64,000 nt of DNA from Ligustrum vulgare (Eukaryota > Streptophyta > Magnoliopsida > Lamiales > Oleaceae): the NCBI GenBank assembly GCA_963555705.1, contig OY743169.1:8928014-8992013 (forward strand). The letters run 5' to 3'. The notes beneath the pieces were generated by a model. It saw nothing but the letters and a program-made list of their open reading frames with translations, searched no databases and was not told the origin of the DNA. How positions within the stretch are numbered: position 1 is the first letter of the stretch; each line of letters begins with the position of its first letter. Both the position numbers and the translations under genes were made by a program. This document shows, piece by piece, positions 43,694-56,723 of this stretch.

Positions 43694-45579
43694 GAAGAAT
43701 GGTTTTATTTATCTAGCTTTTATTATCTAATCCTCAACTTGATGAAAAAGGACGAACACTGATAGAGATGTACTTCACTGAAGTATTTATTAAAACATAA
43801 GAGTATGTATGGTCCGTGACAGACTTAAGTATCAGCCTTTAGATAATTGTATGTAACTTTAAAGTTTTCCATCATATTGATTATTGGTGTAGCTTCCTTG
43901 ACTATGTAGGCGGTGTTTGTTTGCCTCGATAGTTTGACTATACGAATTGTCTCGAAGGTGAGCAATTGTCCAGTACTTTCTCTAGACAATCAATCGCGCT
44001 CTATGACTTCAAGATGGTGAAACTTTCGAACTTTCTAGGCAGTGTCGTTTGCCTCGAGTCGACAATGTGAATTGTCTTGCAATCGTTCATTGGAGAGAGG
44101 TCCTTATCAGTCAGTTGTCGGAGTGGTGACCCGGAACTGCGAATGGATTAACTGTCTAGAATTTCACGCTAATAAGCCACGTGTACTAAATCTTTTCATT
44201 GGCCTCTATTTCGCTTCGCCCCTGTTTAGTAAAGATTCAATTAGATTTTTAGTAAATTTTGATAAAAGTTGATGAAATATATTGTTGAAAAGTTGTGAAT
44301 ATCAAACATTGGACTCTATTTCTCTTATTTTCCAAAACATAGTCACACTTCATCCCCAAAAGTTTTCACGTTTTATTTTTTCCAAGTTTTTTACTTTTTT
44401 CCTTTAAGGTATTCACTTCTTTAAACTAATTAGTAGTTAGTTTACTTTCTTTAAATATGCTTAAAAGTTAGTATTCTGCCTCCCTGTCCTATCTAGTAAG
44501 ATCTTAAATGCTTTTGCGCCATGACAATGTCATTCGAATTATGAGGACCTACACATATTAGTACAATGCATCGAGGGTCAGACATGATGTTTGAAAGAAA
44601 AGATGTGCCCTCATGAGCTCTTCTGTTCCTTCATCTGAGATCTCTGAAAAAGAGGATCAAGTTTGTTCCATATTCTGTTAAAGGTATTCCAGATGTAGAG
44701 ACAGATCCAAAGCTATTTGATCGAGATTGAGCAATTCTCGTAGTTGAATGTGGGGTGGGGGGACGTTGTAACCTTTTCGGAAGAAACTTCTCGTTAGTTT
44801 GCCATAAGTTTGCCATATTTATCTTCAATTCCCTTCAATAAAAATAATTTTACAAAAACAAAAAAAGAAAAGAAGAGAAAAGAAAAGAAAAGAAAAAGTT
44901 AGTCTCCATTTGGTGGCTGAATTTGCACAATTTCTCAAATTATTTTTTAATCATACATATTTTTTATATACAATTTTTAACTACATATTTTACCTAAAAA
45001 AACACAAATAATGAAGAATTAATCAATTTATACATAACAATATCCAGCTTTGTTTATCAGTTGATGTGTTTGCGGGTTTGTAGTTGTAAATTTTGAAAAC
45101 GGTGTAATGGGTAAGTTAATAAATGTTTGCCAAATTATGTATCTGTGATTCAATCAATAAACTATTATGTACGAGTGGTATGACTCAATAATCAATTATA
45201 ATCGACTTAATGACCGTCGAACACTACCTTATGCATTCTTTATACAATTTTTACTACGGTGACGAGAAAGAATTTTTTGACATCAACATTACTGTTGGAT
45301 CATACGCTTTCCCAAAGCGGTATTACTAATACTAATAATAATTCATAATAAATCGAAGAACAAAAAGAGAAACCTTCTACATAACTAATTCAACCTTTCC
45401 CCAACCAGAATCCTCTTCCTCTTCATATAGAAATCAAGAAAACCCAAACCAAAAACGCACACACTCACACAAATTACACAGAAATTATAGAATTACAATC
45501 ACAATACACGTCTAACAGTAATTGGTTCTTAATTACTATGAAATTGTTGAATTGAAATTTTATACATAGGGATTGTTAA
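43694..45579. other. Intergenic region between PP2C and UBP genes
   Basis: 43694-43900 is probably the PP2C 3' UTR. A purine-only run (GAAAA units) lies at about 44862-44898. 45380-45579 is CT/AC-rich and likely the UBP 5' leader. No gene, RNA or complete transposon seen; CGCCCCTGTTTAG at 44218 resembles an isolated MITE end. Confidence 0.5.
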
Positions 45580-48371
45580 ATGCATGTGGAGGTGGATCTC
45601 AATTGGTTCCTGCAATTCATAGTGACACCATTCTTGGTGGCTTTTGGGTTGCTCCAACTCGTGAGAAACACCGCCTCCAAGTACTTCGTTGTCGACTCCA
45701 ATTTTGAGTCGGATTACTCGTTCGATCGCAACAAGGAGAAGATGGCAGCCGCCGGCGGTGAAGCCGCCGTTCCTTGCGTCGTCTGTGAACGGAGAGGCAC
45801 GAAACAGTGCGCCCGTTGCAAGATGGTCAAGTACTGGTATGCGCACAAGCACATGGTTTATGGGTTTTATTTATTTTTTTCTATATGTATTGGGTTTTCA
45901 TCTTGCTGATTATATATCATTGTTTTCTTGACGGATTATGGATTAATCTATTCAGGTGTTCATTCAGCGGGATTTCCTCCCCTATACATATCGTGTTTTT
46001 TTAGGAAATAATTAGTTGTGTAATGCTAATGTGTTGTGCCTTGTTCATGAATTTCAAGGCATTCATTAACCTAGTAATGCAGTTATGTTATTCTTGATAT
46101 GGAATAGAACTCTTGGAAGTTGGAATCGCAATAACTTCTAACAAGTGTTCCCAAAATGTTAAATATTACGTACTAGCTTCCATGGAGGTAAATGAATCCC
46201 ATAAATTCACATTTAATAACAGAATATTCAGGTACTCAAAACACTCACTAGAGGTAACCTATAACAAAAACTTAGCTGTTCTTTTATCTCTGTGATATCA
46301 ACTTTTTTTTTTTTTTTTTTTTTAAGGCTAAAGCATTAGTTGTCTACGTTTGGGACTTGTTTAATAGTGAGGCGGAGAATGCAGACTGTTGATAATAATT
46401 AAGATCGCATACTATTACATCTATTCACAAAGAAATAGGGGTCTGGTTCTTTTTCTTCATGTCAAAGCACAATTGCCCTGTTGATATTCTCATCATTGTT
46501 TATTTCAAGTTTATTCATATAAACTTCTATTCACATAAAACATTGTATGGTGCATGATAAATTTAGTTTCACTTGTTTATTTTTATTTTACTCCATAAAA
46601 GCTGAAAAATATTCTCACAGTGATTTTATTCAATTTAATACGGTGCAAGTGCTTACACTCAACTTTAATGGGTAGTCGTGTGGACATACCTCTGTGCTTG
46701 TAATTGTGTGAGTAGACTGTCACTGGAGCGTGGTTTTTAAGAGCCAGCAGGTTTAGGCTAACTCAATGCTTTAATGTACACAATGGAGGGCCCTCTTGTG
46801 TAATAGGCTAACCTTCTCTGGGTTTAGAAACTGAGTTATTTGATCCCTTTCATTATTCCACGAAGAAAATTGAGGAGAATTGAAATCAGTGTAATGGATT
46901 TCTGACCTCCAAGACTATATTCTTTATAGTCTATGACAGACTATCAGAAGATAACTGATTTTTACCGCATTCTTTATGACACACAGTCTATCTCAGCATC
47001 TACTTTCCCAATTGGATGACTCCTTAAGATTCTTGATGTAAGAAATGCACTCATTCTTTCTTCAACGTCTGCTATTGCAACTTAGCTTGTGTAATTGATT
47101 TATTTGTCTCATCACTCACACTTCCGAATGCTATTTCTTTGAATTACAATAGATTCACCAGAAAAGAGCATAAACGTTCTTTCAATATTATTAAGCCTAT
47201 TGTTTTAACTTTGCCTCTGAAATTCTAGCTCCGAAGCTTGCCAAAAATCTCACTGGTCTGAGCACAAGAAGAAATGCAATGATTTTCAATTGTCTTGTAA
47301 AGCTAATTCTATGCAGTCTAGATCTATTTTGAGGGGAAGAAAGGTTTCATTGGTTCCTGGCAGTGGGAGCTCAAAGATTTTCAAGCGCTCGAAAGAAGTA
47401 ATTGACTCTCTATTTTTATATGTTCTTTGTATTTAAATAATACTGATGAGACTTTGACAAATTCTGCTACATTATGTTTTCAGATACTTTTCCCTTATGA
47501 GGAATTTGTCGAACTTTTTAATTGGGGCAAGGCTGATTTTTCTCCTTGTGGACTCTTAAATTGTGGAAACAGGTTTAGTTTAGTGAATTTACATATGAAA
47601 TGTTTCTAGCTTGTTAATTTATCATTTGAAATCCCAAATATCCATATCCTAATCCCTCTGCCTCCTCTGCAGCTGCTTTGCTAATGTGGTTCTTCAATGT
47701 CTTGCATTTACCCGGCCACTTGTTGCCTACTTGTTGGAGAAAGGCCATCGGAAAGAATGTAATTACACTGACCTGAAAAACTCATCCAATATTTTTACTC
47801 TTTTATTTCATTTCGAATTTGTTGTTGGACTCTTCTTATTTTCTGCATTTATTTTCACGCCCCTCAGGTCAGCATGATGATTGGTGCTTTCTGTGTGAAT
47901 TTCAAACTCATATTGAAAGGGCTAGCGGGAGCCTGCAGCCATTTTCTCCAATTAACATTCTATCACGATTGCCTAACATTGGTGGTAACCTTGGCTATGG
48001 GAAACAGGAGGATGCCCACGAGTTCATGAGGTTCTTATTATTTTAGTCACGTCTGATTTCGATTTGCATACTAGTTGTGCTTATCAGAGTCCTAAGAAAG
48101 CATTTTTGAACCCCTTTTTTGAGATATAAGTATAACTAACTCAGTAAGGTACAATTCAATGTTTTGTAGGTTTGCCATTGACACAATGCAATCGGTGTGC
48201 CTCGATGAATTTGGTGGAGAAAAGGCAGTTCATCCTAGATCCCAAGAAACCACCCTTATTCAGCATATATTTGGTGGTCACCTTCAATCACAGGTCAAAT
48301 TATTTTTTCTCTATATTTGTTTCATCTCCCTCCCTCCATCTATCCTCCTCCTCCTCCTCCTCCTCCTCCTC

Positions 48372-48461
<90 letters not shown>

Positions 48462-51324
48462 CTTAATTTTTTCTTTATTATTTGCCTTCCCAGGTTATCT
48501 GTACAAACTGCAACAATGTTTCAAACCAGTTTGAGAACATGATGGATTTAACTGTTGAAATTCATGGTGATGCTGCATCTTTGGAGGAATGTTTGGACCA
48601 ATTCACTGCCAAAGAGTGGCTTCATGGGGATAATATGTATAAATGTGATGGGTAAACATTCTTTCTTATAGCATGAATTTACCTTATATTTATTTTCACT
48701 CTTCCAGAAGTGTGAATTTCCAGGTCCATCTTACCTAGACTCTTTGTACATGATTGTTCTCATTTTTTTTTTTTTTTTTTGACCTGGTACTTCTACTAGT
48801 TATACAGGCATGGAAAAACCTGAATGTTATTCTAACTTTATAAAAGACGCATTGAACAAACTAAATCTGCTATGGTCACACAGGTTTTGCCTTTTGCCAA
48901 GTACAAGTGTCTTGGTTCATTTGGGAAGTACAACAAGCATATTGTTGCATAACTTCTTTTCCTTCCTATCCTTAGTTGCTTTGTAGATTGATACAAATTT
49001 TTTTCGTTACAATTTAATTTTGTATCAAGAAGGGTTACTTGGTGCCAAAATTCTTTTAATAGAAAATACCACTTGCTTTGACATAATCTATTGTAGGAAG
49101 TGTATAATTTACTGCTACATTATGTGCTTCTCCTGTCCTTCACAAGTGACATTTACTTACTGGAATGCATTTTGCCTGCAGATGCAATGATTATGTCAAG
49201 GCATGGAAGTGCCTTGCGGTTCGGAGGGCACCCAACATACTTACTATTGCCTTGAAAAGGTTTCAGGTTAGTTCTTCATACATGTTTTACCTTTTTCTCA
49301 GCTAATTAAAATATGTAGAACATGCTAGAAAATGGGTATGTCAGTTTAAGATCTGAAGCCTTTGGATTAGTGCTAGGTGCACCCTAGAAGTTTTTTTAGT
49401 AGAAACAGAACAGATTTCTTTTGACACCAAAAAGAACAGCAGATTTGAGTCTGTTTACCTGTTTGGGTTAAATTTGTGACATCTGATGAAGTGATGATAG
49501 CTTATCATTTTGTGGTTGAACATATATACTTAGTAACTATCATTGACAAATGCACTTAATTTTAGCAGTTTCTTCTTTGGTGATTTCTAGTAAACGTCAT
49601 TCTTTAAAAGGTAAGTGCTTCTAGGCTGTTAGTTTAAACAGGTATCTTACGAATTACTACAACTTGAATCGATTTACAAATTTCTCATTGGTGCTCGATG
49701 CTTGAAGTGATTCCTTCTGCTTCTGTAATGGAAGACTTGGTATTTGATTATAAATGAATTGAAAATTTAGTTAGGGGAAATTCACTTCACATATTATTTA
49801 GTTTCTGATGGATGTGTCTTTTTGTCGTGCAGAGTGGGAGGTTTGGTAAACTTAATAAGAGGGTTACATTTCCGGAGACTTTGAATCTGAGCCCTTATAT
49901 GAGTGAATCAGAAGATGGCAATGATGTTTACAAGCTGTATGCAGTTATTGTCCATGTGGACATGTTAAATGCATCATATTTTGGTCATTACATATGCTAT
50001 GTCAAAGATTTTCGTGGAAACTGGTTCAGGATTGACGATTGCAAGGTAAAAATCTATATCTGTGCATGCATTTACATTTATTCTCTTGTGTCTGTGACTC
50101 TGCAAAGTGCAAACACTACAGCACCAGCATTTTGAGTTAAACATTGGTCTTCATAGCCGATACAACTTGGTCTCATATATGCCCTTGTGACCTTTGTCGC
50201 AGTGTATCTCATAATGATTGTCATGATTTGTGCAAACGAGTTGTATGATATAGGAGTCTAAGTCAGTATTTAGTACTCTCCCGTCCTGTATTGAAGGCCT
50301 CCATTTTAGTTTTTTGAATGTTTTCCTTAAAAGGCAATGTAGGTGTACGCGATGTCTGGGCAACTGCATATATTTGTCGTTTTTTGGTACTTTGAAGATT
50401 CTGAAATGAAGCACTGGTTTCTTGTCTTGAAATAATAAGTGGCAAGTGACCTGGTTTGTTTCGGTTGTTAAAATAATATTTTTACAATGGAGGAAGTAAT
50501 TTTGAAGTCTAGCATGACGAAGTTATGAAGTGAGTCATTAAGAATATGTTTCTTTTACATGGTGATGTATTTGTGAAATATCTATTCAGAAGGCAGAAGC
50601 AGTTCAATTGAGATATGCACCCCCACCTGTTCAATTTTGGTTGTTCAATTCAGTTGTTGCCTCGTTAAGATCGAAATATTGGGAGGATAAACAAGTTTAG
50701 CCATACTTTTAATGAACAACGAAAGACAAAAACAAATTGTTTGAATGCATGAAAGTTCCAGAACTCATTTATAGTGTGATTGCGCTTATGGTACCTTTTT
50801 TCCATTTCCGATGTTCACACTTCATAAGCATTTCCATATAAGTTTAGCCTAAAGGAATGTGACAAATACTGTTCTTACATGTTATCTGACTGCAATTCTC
50901 TCTCTCTCTCTCTCCCCGCCCCCCTCCCCCCCCCCCCGCCCCCCCCCCCCCCCGTGCGCGCGCGCCCGGGATAGATATGCTTCTCATAAGCACTGATGGG
51001 ACATTTTCTAATCGAACAGTAAAAAATGTATACCTGTTTCTGCTGGTTAAAGATCTACTTTGAATAGGAGAAGCAATTTTTGGAAAATGTCACTGCATGA
51101 GAGATAGAATGCATGGCATGGCGTGTTCATCTTTATTCTTGTTGCCCATGACTTCATTTTCCTTATTTTTCTTCTCTCAGGTTGCTAGTGTTGATTTGGA
51201 TGAAGTGCTTTCACAGGGAGCTTATATGCTCTTGTATAACAGGTATCTCTTTCATTCTAGTGCTCTTAGTCTCAGGCCTCTTCAAACTTACCCCAGTCAA
51301 CAATTCATAAAAGCAGTAGACAAA

Positions 51325-51396
<72 letters not shown>

Positions 51397-53454
51397 AGTT
51401 ATTTTTCAGAAGTTGCTAATCCTTCAAATGGTACTCTTCTCTTCTGAGCACCTAAATATGCACATTTCAAAATATGGAAAACTTCTCTAAAACTCCAACC
51501 ATGTATGTGTGGGATAACCTAAAATAAACAAACAAAAGTAAAAAATGCATCTGAACAACTAATTTTTACAGAGAATAGGACATTTGTTGTCCAGCATCTG
51601 TATAAGGTACCTTGCCCACCCCCAACAAGTAAACACGCCTTCACGCTTAAAAATGATATTTAGCATGTTTGCCTAAGCTATAAGGTGCTTATAACATGGA
51701 CCAGAAACTCAAGCTAACATTATATTTTAAAAGGATTTGTTGGAGCTTAATTTTAAGCAAATATAATGTGAGACTGAGTTTCTGGTCCAGCCAATTGTTT
51801 TCCCTGGAGATGCATTCAGAACCATAGAAGGCATAATGAGTGGACCATATGCATCACTAACATGAATGGAGAAGATGAGAGTAGTCAGTGTTGAAAAAGA
51901 GCATTCGTGTCATTGCCAAAAGAGATGAATGTCAAAGGAGACTTTAGGGAGTTCGGAAAAACTAACAGATTCTCCACACAAGAAATAAATTTAGCACACA
52001 AGTAGAGTGTCAAATTCAATAAATGTACATTAGGAAGAGAACTTTCATTAAGAAACAACTAAAGAAAAGAAGTATTATTTCTCTTAATTTCAATAAGAGC
52101 AGAGATGTTAGCAAGTCATAACTTCCAAAGTCTTAAAAGATCAAAGTCGTGAACTAATAACCTTAGTACATTGTTAGATATATATAGAGATTGGATTGGG
52201 CTACCCCTTGATTTTTGTATTCTTGTATCACCAGTTGATATTTCTTGGTCAAATCTTATTGAATAGCTGACTAGCCAATGACCTTGTATTTAATAGATAA
52301 CTCAAGTGTTATATAATGGTCATTTTGGCGTTGCTTTTCCCAGGATCTGTGCTCGCCCATCTTGCTTACTTCCTGCTGAATCTGTAAGGAAAGATGAAAC
52401 GGAAAACAAGAAAATGGAAGTACATCTATCCCCAAATCAGCCTGATGAGTGCTTCTCTCCAGCAGGATACCTCGATAGTCCTATTGATTCTGGACTGTTG
52501 GCATCTGTTAATTGTTCAGAACCAAAGATCTCAAATGATGAGGAAGACTTACCATCCGCAATTGATTCTATTGATGCTAGAGGGGATATAGAGATGATAG
52601 ATTCTGAAGCAAGTCTGTCAATTGTCAAGGATGTTGTACGTTTACACAGTAATGGGTGCTCTGTTTCACCTGAAGGAGTTGATTCTGTTGCTGAACATGC
52701 TCATGAACCAGCCACTGGAAATATTTCAGTGATGTGTACAAGTTCTCCTCAATCTGAAGTTTGCAACATTAAACCGTCCTCCCCCATGTCTGATGTTGAG
52801 AATGTAAGTTGGGGCAGCAAAGACATGAATGATGGTTTGTTTGAAATCTCCGGTGAAGATTATTCCGATACTCAGAATCACATCTCAGAGAAAGGCAATA
52901 CAGAACATGTTACCAGTGACAAAGCCCACGATGAATTGAACTCTACTCATTTATCAAAGCCTCAGATTGCCAAGTCTGAAAATAACATATCGTTCCCTCA
53001 TGTTATTCAAGATATGGTAAGGAAATCTAATGGAGTGAGTTCTTCTGGAGGAAAGTTGAAGCCACTTCTTGCTCCTGGTTTTCTTGGCAAACGCCCACGA
53101 GTTAAATTTGTCAAGAAAGAAAGTATCAGTGAAGTGACATCCAATATCCACCTGAATAGTCAAACAAATGGGATTGTCAAGCCCCATTTAACATGTCAAA
53201 ATGGTTATTTGTTGCCAGATGAGAAACATTATTCTGGCCGAAGCTGTTCATCTGATAATTTGGACGGGCAAACAGGGACGTTCAACAATGACACTGAAAT
53301 GGCCTCTGTTGAACCTGATGTTTCTATGCTTAGAAACCAAGTGTCTAGCGATCCAATAGCATTTTGTAATGGAACCAAAATTGACCAAACCAGTGAAAGG
53401 CTAAGAGTAGGAGGACAAAATATGGCTCGTTCAAATGAATTGGCAGGCTCGTGA
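45580..53454 (+). CDS. MYND-type ubiquitin-specific protease (UBP18/19-like), 11 exons
   Basis: Exons: 45580-45836, 47229-47397, 47484-47572, 47673-47758, 47868-48030, 48170-48293, 48494-48651, 49182-49266, 49833-50045, 51181-51242, 52344-53454; CDS 2,517 nt, 838 aa, every junction GT-AG and in frame. Removes ubiquitin from proteins. N-terminus [12 protein letters not shown] with a membrane span (about residues 8-28). MYND zinc finger with all eight ligands C66, C69, C77, C80, C86, C90, H98, C102. Peptidase C19 domain: nucleophile C173 in [16 protein letters not shown], zinc ribbon C299/C302/C347/C350, His429 in YFGHYICY, Asp445/446 in WFRIDD. Residues 469-838, one large exon, are Ser/Asp-rich with a basic [13 protein letters not shown] patch near 715. 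The tail makes it longer than my recollection of the Arabidopsis relatives (about 630-670 aa). Confidence 0.94.
48344..48459. repeat. (TCC)n then (CT)n compound microsatellite in UBP intron 6
   Basis: About 10 TCC units followed by about 41 CT units. Its proximity to the intron 6 acceptor (48493) makes it a pyrimidine-rich tract upstream of exon 7. Confidence 0.95.
50896..50970. repeat. CT / poly(C) / GC tract in UBP intron 9
   Basis: (CT)n passes into long C runs and then GTGCGCGCGCGCCCGGG. Strongly GC-rich in AT-rich DNA; long C runs can form unusual structures (G-rich opposite strand). Confidence 0.9.
51327..51394. repeat. (TA)n microsatellite in UBP intron 10
   Basis: About 33 TA units, 85 bp after exon 10. 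Confidence 0.95.
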
Positions 53455-54640
53455 GTTTGACAAAGCGTATGAATTATCAATTGTATGTGTGCCTCATAGT
53501 TGTTTAAGTCTTGATTAGAAATCTTCGGACAAAGGTCTGAACCTCCACTAGTGGCTGTCTGCAGGAAATTATGTTACTGTGGTTCCATAGTAAGTTGGGA
53601 GATTACTTGCTTATGTGGTACTGGTGGCTGAACAGATTAATTGTGCTTACACATTGATTGGCTGAATCAGATAATTATCAAGTGTCAACCTTGTAATTAC
53701 TAAGAATTAGTGGATGATATTTCATATTCAATTCTGAAGGAGCATTCTTTTCTTGTTTATATCATATTTGATTGATGATTTCATCACCCAAACTGATGTG
53801 ATGGGATTTTTTGACCATGGTTTCGTTGTTTACTGAAATCTTACATGCTCTTTGTACCTGTTTAACTTAGACTTCTTCAAATGAAATGGAACGATCTTAT
53901 TGCATAGTTTGGAACTTCACTATTATTTTTAGAGCCACGGATTGAAATATTGCTTACGGATTATATTTTAACATCACAACAACAATTATATTGTTGGAAA
54001 ATGGAATGGGGGCTATTTAGGCATAATTTTTGGATGGGATGCACTTCTTGTTTGTAAAATATAAAAGTGGAATTGTGTTCTCCTCGGTGAGAATATCAAA
54101 ATGATATATTCATTTACCAAATTTGATGTTGGGAAGAACTAGAAATTGGAGTTCAAAGAAGTCCATTTCGAAGATGCTTTGGAAGGGGGATGTGGTGTTA
54201 TTCCACATAGAAAATGAACAAAATATAGACCACTTTACTTATAGCTATATTTTTGAAAGTTTGTAATCATGTTTAACATGGAGGCTCTATCCAAGTCTGT
54301 GCGCAATGGGTGCAAGCTACGGAGCGGACCAAAATTTGGCCCATATAGGATTGTTCACGTTTTGTCATTATTTATTGTATTTTTTTCTTTTGAGTGATGA
54401 AGGTGTTACTGTGTAACACATGTAACTCTATTTACCATTAAAACCTAATTATTTAGCAGTTCTTCCCTCATTCAACATATGAAATTTCTTTCTGCTGCAT
54501 GCATCCTGCAAAATTATTCCAGTTAATTTTGTTGAATTCTTGGTGGTCGTGTTATAGTACAATTCTAGTTCGTTAGAGTAGAGATTGAAGAACTCATATT
54601 ATACTGGTTCCTCCGTTGTATCCTTGAAGGCAAAAGTTTA
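53455..54640. other. UBP 3' UTR and downstream intergenic DNA
   Basis: The first few hundred bases probably hold the 3' UTR. No reading frame or transposon with clear ends in the rest. Confidence 0.5.
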
Positions 54641-54864
54641 TGTTCCGTTCTCTTTGCTGTTTTGAGTTCGTTTTGAATTTTCGATTTTTGAAAATATCGA
54701 AAATGCGTTCACTTTGTCCATTTTCAGAAAAACATTTTTCAAAACACAAAATAAAGTCCAAAAGGAAACTCACTTTGTCCATTTGGATATTTTGTGTTAA
54801 AAAAGTCCAAAACGATCAAAATGCGCGTGCGTTTTGGATTTTTTTTTTGTTTTTTTTTGTTTTT

Positions 54865-55485
54865 GTAAATGTGAGACACTTCCTTCACTTGAAGTTCTTA
54901 TATTATTTTGTCATTATATATAGATCCATGTTAAGATTTTTTTTTTTGTAATTTATTTATTTATTATTATTATTTTTAAATGTGAAACACTTCATTCACT
55001 TGAAATTCTTATATTATTTTGTCATTATATATATATATATCCATGTTAAGATTTTTTTTTTTGTAAAAGTGAGACACTTCCTTCACTTGAAGTTCTTATG
55101 TTATTTTGTCATTATATATATAGATCCATGTTAAGTTTTTTTTTTTTTTGTAAATTTTTTTTTATTTTTTTTTGTAAAATTGAGACACTTCATTCAGTTG
55201 AAGTTCTTATGTTATTTTGTCATTATATATATATATATATCCATTTTAAGATTTTTTTTTTTTAGTAAATCTTTTTTCTTTCTTTCTTATAAACGTAAGA
55301 CAATTCCTTCACTTGAAATTCTTATATTATTTTGCCATTATATAGATCCATGTTAAGATTATTTATTTATTTATTTATTTTTTATTATTATTGTTATTGT
55401 TATTATTATTATGTAAATGTGTGACACTTCTTTCACTTGAAGTTCTTATGTTATTTTGCCATTAAATATAAATCCATGTTAAGAT
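54865..55485. repeat. Minisatellite, six copies of a 90-127 bp unit
   Basis: Units start near 54871, 54981, 55070, 55181, 55293 and 55420: GACACTTC-TTCACTTGAA, then TTCTTAT-TTATTTTGTCATT, then ATATA, ATCCATGTTAAG and a variable T run. Length differences come mainly from the T and TA runs. Confidence 0.9.
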
Positions 55486-55620
55486 TTTGTTGGTATGAGG
55501 TTAAATTTTTGTTTAGTTGAAACAATATTAATGATGAATTTATTGACATAGAGAACTAACTAATTTATTAACATTAAAATTAATGTAATTCAACAAATCA
55601 ATCATTTTTTACATATAAAA

Positions 55621-56105
55621 TAGGGTAATTATATTCACACCACACTTTTTTATATTTACACCACAATTTAATTACAAGAAAGATCTTTAGTGTTTATTTA
55701 CTTTTGCTTTTATGTCCTCAACTTTTTTTTAATCACATTATTTATTCATAACATTCAATTAATTAATATATTTTATTTCTAATCACGATTTCTTTTCAAA
55801 TATTCTGCTAATTTGCATTGAAAAGATGTGCAAAATATATTGTTTAATTTTTGTATTAGTTATTTACTTTGATTATTTAAAAGTATGAGAGATAAATAAA
55901 TATTTTTCACCCTCTTACAAATATTTTGAACGAAAATTATCTCTAAATACAAGTTATAGAAATTAATAAAGAGTTGATGATAAAAAAAAATTATAAAAAT
56001 AACTTGACGGGGTAAATGTATAAATAAGGAAAAATTAGGTATCTTCATTGGAATCAAAATGTGGTGTGGTTAACAAAAAGTGTGGTGTCGATATATTTAC
56101 CCTAT
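55621..56105. mobile_element. MITE, about 485 bp, TAGGGTAA ends
   Basis: TAGGGTAATTATATTCACAC and inverted partner (GTGTGGTGTCGATATATTTA then CCCTA) bound an AT-rich non-coding element. TAAAA lies on both sides, possibly a target duplication. Nested in the 54643-56298 element. Confidence 0.7.
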
Positions 56106-56526
56106 AAAATATCACAAAATAAATATATCAAAAAATTACAAAGTAAACATATTTTTCAGTTTTCTATTTTTGAAAACAGTTTTCCAAAATCACAAAGATA
56201 ATATGTTTTCAGCAATCCCAAAACAAACAACCAAAATCCAAAATTCGAAACAAAATTCAAAACTCAAAATCCAAAATTGAAACACAAAGAGAACGGCCTC
56301 TTAATTGTTACTTCAAACACGTACGCTGAGCTAATGAATATGTTTTAAATACACACAAGCCCCCATTTGACAATTTGTATCTCTTTCAGAATTTTTCTCG
56401 TTTCTGCAATTGTTAATTCCTATTCACTTCCTTCTTATTATTTTATTCAATAAAAAAAATGTTATAATCATTTTCTTGGAGCATCTGTGCTACAATTAGT
56501 AAGTACACACATTCCCGTGAGTTTAC

Positions 56527-56631
56527 GGGGTTTGTGTGTCAATTAGAGGGTCGTGTGTCTTGGTTAGATACTTAGATCGTATCCTCTTTTCTTATCAATT
56601 AATTATTTATGGTGATGATGTTCACTAATGA

Positions 56632-56685
<54 letters not shown>

Positions 56686-56723
56686 GTTTGTGTATCAATT
56701 AGAGGGTCGTGTGTCTTGGTTAG
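56527..56723. repeat. 38-bp direct repeat flanking a (TA)n tract
   Basis: GGGTTTGTGTGTCAATTAGA and the rest up to CTTGGTTAG occur at about 56528 and 56685. Between them lie about 115 unique bases and (TA)n at 56637-56684. The second copy abuts the left end of element C. Confidence 0.85.

Larger units (their letters stand above)
54643..56298. mobile_element. Terminal-inverted-repeat element with minisatellite and nested MITE
   Basis: CCGTTCTCTTTG at 54645-54656 is mirrored by CAAAGAGAACGG at 56285-56296, and flanking GTTTTGAGTTCGTTTTGAATTT-like sequence has an inverted counterpart (AAAATTCAAAACTCAAAA near 56250). About 1.65 kb, no coding capacity. Target duplication not resolved, so superfamily is open. 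Confidence 0.5.

Noticed and set aside
48159..48542. Long open frames across the CT microsatellite
   Set aside because: Produced by Ser-Leu coding of (CT)n; the true exon 6 ends at 48293 within this span.
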